From Tanytarsus gracilentus (taxonomy: Eukaryota > Arthropoda > Insecta > Diptera > Chironomidae), in contig JAXRKN010000040.1 of assembly GCA_038502055.1 (NCBI GenBank), positions 1,302,001 through 1,366,000 on the forward strand: a DNA stretch of 64,000 nucleotides. The letters run 5' to 3'. Under the pieces are notes generated by a model. It worked only from the letters and a program-made list of their open reading frames with translations. It was not told the origin of the DNA and made no database searches. Position 1 is the first letter of the stretch, and the number at the start of each line of letters is the position of its first letter. The position numbers and the translations under genes are program-made. Positions 10,457 through 21,100 of this stretch are shown here, piece after piece.

Positions 10457-11732
10457 TTATTTCGTCTTCATTTCCTCAATTGCAGTTTCCACGCGAAGAA
10501 GCTCTTGCATCTTATTTTTCACATCAATTGCTGCTTGAACGGCTTGCGGTGCATTGAGGAACTCAAATGGAAGTTCGAAATTGTTTCGAGCAAAACATCT
10601 GAAAAATTTATATTTAAATTAATTTTTGAAGTTATTAAAATTTACCCTTGAATTAATTTAAAAGCAGTCATTTTTAGTTCTTCATCACATCGATATCGAT
10701 GAGCGTATTGAAAAACGAAAGGTGCATTATCTTCAGTCAATCCTGTTTGTAACTGAGCCTTGCAAATAACTTTTAAATCCTCAACCTGATAGAGATCGCT
10801 TATTGCGAGCAATTCTAGTACATATAAGTCAATGTTCTCGATAGTTTCAGTGTAGAGGAAACGTAGAAATTCTTGGAATGACTCTTTACTAATGTCATTG
10901 ATTGTGCCTTCAGTTGAAATGCTTTCCGAAAAATTGCTCGTAAACATTTTCATGAAAATTGGACTTCGAGCTGGAGAATCAATTTTTTTATTTAAGGAAA
11001 TTTTGTAAAAAAAAATTCTAACCTGCCAGCAAAGCTTTGTGAACAAAAAACTCTTTTCCCTCGACCGTAAATTTAAAATCAGAAATTTCTCTATTGCTAA
11101 TCATGCCATGAAGATCTCTCAAAATTTTTCCCTTCATATCCAAAAGTTCATTGCCGATGGAAAAATTATCAAAAACCTCTTTAATCGTGACCTAAAAAAA
11201 GTTTCTTACATTTTTCACTTTGAAATTCTTTTAAAATTTCTCTCACCCGAATCCTGAGTGTCAAAACATTTTTCTCGAGATATTTATTGAGGTTACACTG
11301 CGTCATGAAGTTGTTCTGTTGATTTACGGCGCAAAAATCTTTATTTAAGCTAGAGAAATCTCGATAGCAGTTTGCAACGCCACGCGAAGAATTAATTTGA
11401 AGTTTTATTAATTTTTTAGAGTCATGCTTAGAGCAATGGAATCGTACGTATGGATTTATAGAGTAATAGCTTGATCCGTAATAGTATTCACTGCCCGAGA
11501 AAAAATTTTGATTTGGACGAAGTTCAAGAAACCTGAAAAATTAGATTGTTGAGTCACTAAAATTGATAGATTAATGATTTAATTACATTTTAATGCTCTC
11601 GGTAAGATCAAATTCACTTTCAATTGATTTCGATGCAGTGTAATTTTCCAATTTCCATGAGAGTTCTAAATTTGTGAATCTCGTAAGATCACAAAAAGTC
11701 GATTTGTTAATCATTTCAATTTTATCACTCAT
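10457..11732 (-). CDS. MATH-BTB (SPOP-like) protein, complete, five exons
   Basis: Exons 11732-11587, 11532-11247, 11191-11023, 10970-10646 and 10598-10457 join in frame to give 355 residues. Introns are only 54, 55, 52 and 47 bp. Residues about 20-150 form a divergent MATH/TRAF-like domain (LELSWKLENY near the start, then VRFHCSKHDS, LTLRIRV). Residues about 180-290 form a BTB/POZ domain with hallmark text SDFKFTVEGKEFFVHKALLA followed by ARSPIFMKMF, and FLRFLYTETIE. A short C-terminal helix-rich tail (QAAIDVKNKMQELLRVETAI) follows. MATH-BTB proteins are substrate adaptors for Cullin-3 ubiquitin ligases: MATH binds the substrate and BTB binds Cul3. Insects often have expanded, diverged copies, so I do not equate this with roadkill/SPOP. 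The ATG at 11732 opens the first in-frame exon and has no competing upstream candidate. Confidence 0.93.
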
Positions 11733-14700
11733 TTTTACAAAATAAATCAGTTTATTTCACTTCAACTGCAGTTGAAGAACTGAAGCAGTAAAGTTCAATC
11801 GACTCATGACCAACAAAGAGATTGAAAACTCTCTTTTACTGACGCCATTGCAAATATTTATTCATGAGATTATCTTCGTGAGATTACGGACTAAAAAATC
11901 TCTCTCTACACATGCTCCGATAAGACGCTCTTAGTGGTGGTAGTTGCTCGCAGAAAATAACTTTGCTTCGTCTTCTTTAGCCAATTATAATGCTCCAGTA
12001 TTAATAAAAAAGTAATAAATTTAATTACATCTTAAAAAGGAAGGCAGCAAGTGAGGCAATAATGCTTTCGATGGAAAATTATGAGTATGAAGCGTGTGTA
12101 TGATAGGTGTGGGTGTTTCATCTTCGAAGCATCGCTTTTCTCAAAAGGAGGAATTTTAATTACATTTTTTGGCTATAAATAATAATTAAAGATACTTTGC
12201 TAATACTTTTCCGCTCACTTTTCCATCTTAATTTGAGATATATGTGCGATGTTTCTTCTTCCCGTAAAACTTACTATGCGAATAATAATACCTCACAATT
12301 TTTCCATCCCCTCTCTCTCTTCTCATGTATGTTTTAATTCCTTTGAATGATAAACTGAGTGTATGTATAAAGTGCTCTTCATGCATTAAATTGAAGCAAA
12401 ATTTATCAACAGAAAAAAGTTCACTAAATTTTATTCATGATGCACATGTGCGCGTTCTCCAAAAGCATATTAGCGAATTTTCTGATGATGCTTCGTTCAA
12501 TGCTAATAACTTTAAAATATAGAGAAATGTTTCACTATTTTTTGTGTATGCTTTTATTTTTAAATGTTAAAATATTTTTTAACATAAAAACTTAATATTT
12601 TAAATTAATTCGATTCTTAATTTCCTTAAATATGAATATTTTGTTGCAATTCCAAATAATTTAAGTAGCACTCCCTTGACGAATAATTTTTTACGTAAAA
12701 TCTATCTCACAACACAAAGAAGAAAGAATTTAATGAACTCAAGAGAGAAACTTTTGTCTAAATATTTTAATGAGCTTCTTTTTTCATCTTTATTATTAGT
12801 GCGCATCAGGAGATTATGATTGCATCATCATAGTTTAAAATTCTCTTTTGAAACAATTTATAAAATTGAAAAAATAAAGTCGTAAGAGAGAAATTGATGA
12901 AATTGTCGAGTCGAAATAAATTTTAATGAAATAATCCTCCTATATATGATTATATGTCGCATGTATACAGGATGGGATGTTAAACTTTCAAAAATAATTT
13001 TCTCCTTCATATCACAACTAGTCCAAAAATGCTATTAAAATCGTCTTAAGATTCCTTTTGGCATCATCATATTTTTAGGGGTGGTTGGACATAGAAGTTG
13101 TTGTGTATCATCACGATTATGTTCATTCGCCTCCTGTGTACTCTCACATTAAGTTTGAATGTGTCAATTAATACCGGATAATAGTAGAAAGTTATGATAG
13201 AATTTATGAGACCCTCATAGTGTGCATACTCACTAAAAGATTTAATTGCTATACTATCTCTTTCTATCGATGTCCTTTTTCCACCCACACCCTATGACAT
13301 AATCAGATCGTAAATCAATTTATTATTTTCTTAAGTGTTGTGGTGATTTTTAGTTAAGAAGTTTTATGCTTTGCTGCTTCTGGTTAAATTGGATAAGAAA
13401 ATAAAATTTACATCTTTATGTGACTCGAAAACTAAGCACCCTCCTCAAGACAACCACGAAGAAGGTTGTAAATCACTTTTGCTAATCACCAACGTGCGTT
13501 ATTTTCTGCCATATATGCGAGCAAAAGCAATTAAAAAAGATGAAATTATTACCGATATATTTCTTAATTTATGAGCAATTCATTTTAATTATAAAAGCAA
13601 GAAAAAATGATCGCTATCAGATTTTTTTATTTCAATTTTAAATATTTTATCGATGAAATAAATTAGGTTTGAATCCTAATAAAATTTAGCGTACACAAAC
13701 TAATTGAACAAAAAAAATTTTTTTCGGGGCAAATCTTTGATTTTAAATACACATTTATTATTATCTAAATTTATGTGCACACGGCTTAGTTGAAAGTTAC
13801 ATAAATTATGCGCGTAAGAAAATAGGCTGGCAGACGCGAACGATAATGAATTATCAATTTTTACACAACCCTTTTCGCTCTCTCTTCGTAAGTGTAAATC
13901 AGTACGCGAAAAAGTTTTTCCTCCTCCAGAAAAGTCTTTAGGTAAACATATAAATTTCATACAATTGGCTTAGGGCACAGAATCTCACATCTCACATCAG
14001 GCATTCTTACAGTTATCAAGTAATTAAAAATAATTATTTATTGCCATCTCAATCGAATGCGGGCACGAGTGTGCGAGAAAGAATTTTTCTATTCTGTTAA
14101 AAAGTGAGGCACATGTGAAAGCGATATGTATGCGTTAAATTTCCCACATTTACGTGTGATATAATTCTCTCGAGAATAATTAAAAATCAGTTATGAGAGA
14201 GAAAAATGCCTTGGGGTTGCAATTGGCTTTTATGAAGTGTAAAATTATGTTCTTATTGTGGTTTGAATTAATTGGGTCATTAGATTTCATTAAAGCAAAA
14301 CGAAAATCGCTTGTTAGCTGAGGTTGGGGTTTGGAGTAAAAGATTTATTATCAGGTGAAAAATTTTTTTCAATTTAAATTTACGTAAAAGATGAAGTTAT
14401 CAAAATTATGATAAAGATCAAACTTAGAAAAATAAATTTTTGTTACAAAGCTTTGAAATTCACCCACGCCCAAAAAATCTCGAAAGAAGAAGAAGAATTT
14501 ATGTAATATCATAAATGTTATCAGTCATGATTTAAAACTTTTACAGATAAAGCCACAGAATGTGCACGGTATGCAGCATTCCAGCGAGAAGAAAGTAAAT
14601 TTATTAGTAAAATATTGGGCCTCATATGGAGGTTAGATGAAGGCGAGAGAAAATGAACATCCTTCGCACATTAGGCATCTTTTTCAGCTTAAATATTACG

Positions 14701-17600
14701 TGGCATGACGTATATGCGATACATATAGCGGGTTGGCAGGAAATATTAAAAGAATATATGAAGATATCTAATGATAAATAAATCATTCTTAATTCTTTTC
14801 TCTTCTCGCAACTGTGCATCGTTGGTGAGGTTGTATGTGTATGGAAATCCTTTAGATTCTATGGAGGGGCGTTTCATTTTCTTCATATCTTAAGTAACAC
14901 TTTTCTCACTTGAAATTTTCTTCGAAGAAAAAATGATTTACGGAATTTTGAGAATTTTAATTTTAGGGGTATTTAAAAAAGGGTTCAACTTGCTGTAATG
15001 CTGACCAAAAAAATTTCACAACTTGTTGATCTTTTTGAGAATATTTCAAGTGCAATTTATCTACCGCTCTTCCATTCATCGCCTTGCTAACCATTATACA
15101 CGGCTGCTTACCTTTTTATTATCTTCTTGACTCTATTAAATGAAAAAGATGCAGGGAGAGCATTGTAAGAAAAATTACCGTCGAGTGTCTAGTTAATATA
15201 AAATTTTAATATTTTTTCATTTTTAAAAAATATTTTTTTCTTTTCATAATTTTCACTTTCATATTTTAATTCTTAATCAATTGATTACGCACAGTCGAAT
15301 TATGGAAATTTTCTTTTTCAATTTAGCTTCGTCGCATCTCACTTTCTGACTTCACACTCTCTGCTTGATAAACTCTTAAGATTTATGGGAATTTTTTCCT
15401 TCATCTTCTATGCTTAATACATCTCTCCTTCATTTTCAATGCCTCTGCTGCTGATGCAAATTATGAGAGAATGGTATTAAGATTTTTCTACATTAACAGG
15501 ATAATATTTTATGATTTATTGGTTCTAATTCCATACACATACCGTCGAGAGTAAAAATTTTTCACCTTCACTGCGATTTCTTTTTGATAAATTTTTCCTT
15601 CTTTTCACGCTAAAATGAATTATTATATTTTTTAGCGCTTTTAAATCCTCTCAACTCGCGTTGATTCCTTCCTTCATATACTTTTTTCTTAAATACGGAA
15701 GTCGGAGGTGAAAATGAAGACATTTGTGAGGGAATTAATAATCGTGGAATGATGTCACTTACTCATAAAATGTGTGTGTGTGTTTATATCAACAGCTCAT
15801 AAAAAATACAAAATTTTTCATCATTCAAGAGGGATTTTCTGAATGTTATCAGCGAACAGAAGAAGTAAAATCATCATTACGATGTCATCAAGCATTTTGT
15901 GAGGGAGTTCTTCTCAGTTTAATCTGCATGACGATTTGTTTCATTCATTGCTGCTGTGATTTGTTCAGATGCTGTATGATGGGAAATAACATTCAATTTT
16001 AATTCACCCTCCACATTCGCATTGTACGGAGTTGTAATGTATGTAAAAGATTTTCACATATTTGTTTACGAATTTAAGATTTCGTGTTTGCGGTTCAAGT
16101 GATTTCTGCCTCTTCTCATATCATCATCGCAGCTTCTTATTTTATTATTTTTTTATGTGTCTATACTTATGTGTGTTTATACTTCTTTTTAGGATGGGAA
16201 AATAAGGAAATGGAAAATTTCGATTTCCACGCAAATAAATTCTTTCCTTTTAAAAACATTTTCTCATTGCACACGCATTTAAGGTATAAGGAGAGATTTT
16301 AGAACTCACATGAGGGATTAAAAGTAATGATGAAAAAATTCATCTCTTCGAATTTATAAATGTGCATGAAGATGAATTTTACAGACGCCGATGATAAAGG
16401 GATTATAAAATGCGATGTTTTACCCCTCGCTCCCGAGTTTAATCCATGCCATGAAATTACATTCATTTGAATCTTTCTTTTTCTAATTAGGGTCGTGAAA
16501 ATTCACTCAGATTTTCCCTCGTTTAGTTTTTGATTTTTATCGTTTAAAGAAAAATTTTCATTCTTTGGTGGAGGATTATTTTAAATTTGAAATCTTTTCA
16601 TTTAAAGAAATCTGGAAAGGGCAATGATAAAAGAGAAATTAGCATAATTTTAAGGGAGTCACACGGTAACTTTGAAGATTATTCGCTGCAAGGAAGAAAT
16701 CAAACAATTTAAAATTCAATGAAATTCTGAAATTTATTTATCATATCATCAGAAACTATTTTATTTAATTAGTGAAGCATAATTTTATAGTTAAATCTAA
16801 ATATTCTCATACTAAGTAAGTGTTGCTGTTTGGGTGAATTTAAGCGGAAATATTTTTCAATATTTTAATTCTATAATTTCTTTAAAATGTCACTAAGTAA
16901 TTCCATACATATTGGTGGGTATTTTATACCATTTAATGAATTAAAAATGCCAAAAAATCTTTACCTCTATGTAGTCGAGTGTAGTACAAATATTTACTGT
17001 GGAATTTTTCGCATTTTTTATTTGCTGAATCATTCAATTAACCTTACTTATAGCCTGCATGCTCTCTCTAGTGATTGTGATACATTTCGAAATTGAATAT
17101 AGCCTTTTAATTGGAGGATCGATGTTCATAATTTTAAATCAATGTCACATTATTTTTTAACGAAACTCTTTGGCATGAAAAATAAATTTTTTTAAATTTT
17201 ATATCAGCTTATTAATTCAACTCTTGATGAATCATTTTTAAGCTTTCACATTTTAAATTGAGCAAAAGTGGAGTTTGTTCTACAATTATTTCCATTTATC
17301 GGAAAATTTCTACAAAAAATGTTCTTCTTATAAGTCTAATAGTGTAATAAATTGTGTGTCAATTATTCGATATGCAATTTTAACTAAATCATTTCAATCG
17401 TCTAAGTTTTACATGACCAGAACATGTGCATGCGAAAATTACTTAATTTTATATTTTAAATGTTGAGTGCATTGAATTATATTTACACGATTTCTGCACA
17501 CAATAATTATTATCATCATATAATGGCCAATTAAGTCTTAAATTTAATTAATTTTAACTCAACAATTAAAGTGGGTGTATATTATATAAAGTGGAAGTGC
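11733..17600. other. intergenic region between MATH-BTB and dve
   Basis: About 5.9 kb of AT-rich sequence. The ORFs here (for example 13371-13574, 13700-13960, 15772-16002, 16887-17096) are short, have unbiased AT-rich codons and show no domain, so they are treated as chance. The left end should contain the MATH-BTB promoter; the right end is the downstream flank of dve. No tRNA, rRNA or mobile element was recognised. Confidence 0.6.
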
Positions 17601-17612
17601 GTGCTCGAATTA

Positions 17613-17618
17613 TTTATT
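17613..17618 (-). terminator. possible polyadenylation signal of dve
   Basis: AATAAA on the minus strand about 390 bases beyond the dve stop codon. Other matches lie further down, so the true 3' end is uncertain. Confidence 0.25.
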
Positions 17619-18010
17619 TTTTTCTTAAACTATAAATTGTGTTTAAAAGGTGTAAAATTCAACATAAGGACACTAAAAAATATGCGAAGTCGCAGGGCAA
17701 TTTGTAAATTACGTCACATCAAAAATGTTTATGCTAAGAAATCTACGACGAATGATTTGAAAAATTTATGTGACCTAATTTACACAAAAACCCTAATGAG
17801 AATCACCCAAAGGAGTGTCTCTTAAATATAATCATCACGATGCTGTCATCAGCAACAAAAAAAATTTAAAACAATTTAATTTCAATCAGTTTCAATCATT
17901 TGAATACGAAAATTTCGATTTAGTGTCTCTGAAGTTGCAACTTATGGTGCACTATCCGCGTACTTTTGCTGCTTCTGCTGATAAAACTGATTAAAATTGT
18001 TCATTAAATA

Positions 18011-18161
18011 TTATTCACGATCCGAGCTGCTGTGGAATGGATTTAAACCAGAGAGTTGCGATGGCGAGTCGTAGAGGGACATTTTTAAGCGTTTGCACTT
18101 GGCGCGTCGATTCTTAAACCAGAACTGAACATTTTTTGACTCCAAGCGAGGAAATTTTTGC
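18011..18161 (-). CDS. dve: dve exon 7: end of homeodomain 2 and C-terminus
   Basis: The acceptor CATCAACAG|GC restores the split Arg codon. The exon encodes the recognition helix SKNVQFWFKNRRAKCKRLKM, with Trp, Phe, Lys50 and Asn51 all present, then a short Ser-rich tail ending DRE and TAA. Without this exon the second homeodomain would lack its DNA-contact helix. Confidence 0.95.
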
Positions 18162-21100
18162 CTGTTGATGAGGAAGAAGAATTTAATTGAATTAAAATCC
18201 ATCAGTGAACCCTTTTTGCAAAAAATTACCTGTATGGCATCCGGTTTAAATCTTCCGTATATTTCAAAATCATATTATGCGATGGATGAGTGTTCATCGA
18301 GAACCATTGTTCTAATTTAGGAACTTCCGTTACCGGGTCTATGAACGTCCTATTGCGTTTGCGTCTCTCGTCACTGCTACTAAAAGAGTTGGACAAATTC
18401 AATCCGGAAGGGTTCAATCCCGGACTCTGTGCATGCATCGATTGAGCGTGAGCATTTTGCATGGCTGGAATGTAGTGACTCATGTACATGATTGAATGTG
18501 CCGAGAACATTGAGTTCGGATTCATCATTGCGGGCAGAAGCAAGTCACGTGACTTTGGATCCATTGGAGATGGCGAACGATATTCGTCCATCTGCTCTTG
18601 ATCATCAATGTCTAAATCTTCAGATGGAGATGGTGAGCGTGGCTGCGGTGAATTTGAACTGTGGTCCATGGAATTATTCGATTTGATTGAGTCATCGTTG
18701 TTGTTGTTGTTGTTATTATTGCTGCCACTGTTTTCATTACTCTCGTCCATTTTTGAATTACCACTCTCGTTTCTATTTTTATCGCCATCATCTAAGAAAA
18801 TTAAATTTATTAAATTTTTGAAGTTATTTTTATTTTAAAAAAATTTTTACCTAATTTTTGTTGCCTCAATGGTGGACTCATCGTTTTCTCATCCTCCAAT
18901 TTTATTCTTGTCTCACACTCAATATTTGGTGGTGACATTGAGCGATTTCTTTCATGGACAGTCAATTGAAGTGGAAGTTGTGGTGACATTGGACGATCGT
19001 CGTCGTCATCGTCATCGGAATGCTGTGAAATGTTGTCAATATCATCGGAAGGTGCAGAAGGAGAGCTCTTCATGTAGTCGCCATGATGACCCATCATGAG
19101 TCCACTCGGTGTGCTATAGCCATTACTCAAATTGTGAATTCCTCTGTTTGTTTCCGCTCTCTTTTGTGCCGCACGGGCATTTTTGAACCAATAAACCACA
19201 TTATTGACATCCAATGGCTTACGACCACGTCTCGACTCAAGACTATTTAGCTGTACAACATACGTTTGGATTTGTTGACGCGACGGATGAGGATTTTCTT
19301 GAAACCACCGTTGAAGCTTTGGCAACTCCATTTCGGGATCAAAACTCGTTCTCATTCTTGTTTTTTGATTCGGATATTGCGTGTGCACCGTTTGCAATGC
19401 AGGATGCACCATCATACTCGAGTGAGTCGGATGATGATTTTCAGCAATTAATGCCTCACGTTGCTGCTGCAAATTGTGATGTAGGTTTGTCGTTGCGAAA
19501 TCAAGATCAGCCGCTTGCGGATTGATAAATGGCAAAATTTTGTGTGCAATGGGATTAGCTTGCGGTGTCAATTGACTCGCCCACCACTGATCGAACTTTC
19601 TGCGTATCTCTTCGGAGATTTCCGGAAATGGAAAATTGTTTTGCAACGGACTACGGCAAATCTGCGATAAAGTAATCTGGAATTTAAAATTTAACATTTT
19701 ACGTTGTTAGTCTCGTGCTGATGATGAGTTTATTGTGTGGTTATTGCACAATGTAATCACGTTATTAAATGAGGTGTGAGAGAGAATGAGCGAGTGTTAA
19801 GATAAGAGAAATTATTATGATAATTTTTTAATTTTGCGTAATTCTCTTTAATGTGTTCTTTACTTCGAGTCGGTTTTTTAGGTCGAGACAAGAGAATATT
19901 TAATTTCGTTGGAAATGTCTGGGGAAATTTATAGAATTATTTTTATAAATTTATTTAAACTCGAATTTTAAAGTTTTTTTTTATCAAATCTGTCCATCGC
20001 TTGGAAAATTTCTTATATACCTTCACCCGAAACAAGATATTCGGCAGTAGTAAAATAAAGAGTTTGAATAAACATGCCCGCATATAAACACATTCACCGA
20101 ATAAGGCTTTTAACCTAGCGAGCAAGCGAATGAGATAATAACAGCCAAAGCTAATTGTGGAAAACCTCGTTTCATTATCTAAAGTATAATACACACTTGT
20201 TGACATTGTGATTAGCTCATGAATGAACGAGCTTGTTCTGACTCAATAAAAAATAAATTTGAACACACAATTTTCCTAGAATTTTGGGTTTTATGAGAAA
20301 TTAATTAAAAAAAATGTTTAAAACCCACACGTGGGTGTTGCCGCGTACCCACTGTAACAGATCGGTATTGAAAGTTTTTGGGGGTTTGGTGGGGGGGCCT
20401 TGGGGAAGTTTTGGGGAAGTTTTTTGGGGGTTTTTGGTGAGCTCGGGGAAGCCTTACCTTAGATGTTGCTCTTCCGTGGTTGAAATATAAATGAGCTTGA
20501 GAGAGAAAATTTTTGCCTTTTATGAAAAATTGGGGAAGGCTTAGAGAAATCATTTTAGAGAAGTTTTTTCTTTTTTCTTTTTTCTTTTTTTCATTTTCCA
20601 TCATGTTCCTTTTCCATCATGTCACATTTTCCATTATGTTCCATTTTCCATCATGTTCCATTTTCCATCATGTTCCATTTTCCATCATGTTCCATTTTCC
20701 ATCATGTTCCATTTTCCATCATGTTCCATTTTCCATTATGTTCCATTTTCCATTATGTTCCATTTTCCATCATGTTCCATTTTCCATCATGTTCCATTTT
20801 CCATCATGTTCCACTTTCCATCATGTTCCATTTTCCATCATGTTCCATTTTCCATCATGTTCCATTTTCCATCATGTTCCATTTTCCATCATGTTCCACT
20901 AGCAACCAATTCCTGGTCCAATCCCGAGTTCAACGATACCCATGAAGCCATATAAGTGCAATTTTGTATGAAAAATGGACATTATGGCTGTCCGTGGCAC
21001 GAATTTTGGGTTTTATGACCCAAGAAATTCCTAAAATGGGCTAAACTAGAGCCACAGAGCTACCATTGGGAAAACCCGAAGTCTCTAGTGGTTAGGGGGG

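Larger units (their letters stand above)
20279..21018. repeat. block bounded by 18-bp direct repeats
   Basis: GAATTTTGGGTTTTATGA occurs identically at 20279-20296 and 21001-21018. Between the copies lie a G-run cluster, a pyrimidine tract, a 17-bp tandem array and a satellite-like segment. The block looks like inserted repeat DNA, unlike the surrounding intron. The direct repeats could be element-internal sequence; no clean target duplication was found. Confidence 0.55.

Noticed and set aside
18492..19525. Plus-strand ORFs opposite dve exons 5 and 6
   Set aside because: Antisense shadows of homeodomain-coding exons with no features of their own.
20591..20899. CRISPR-like regular array
   Set aside because: The repeats are directly adjacent with no unique spacers, and this is eukaryotic intron DNA.
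20513..20955. Three overlapping + ORFs of 100-129 codons
   Set aside because: They are produced by the stop-free 17-bp tandem array read in three frames; the encoded peptide is the same low-complexity cycle.
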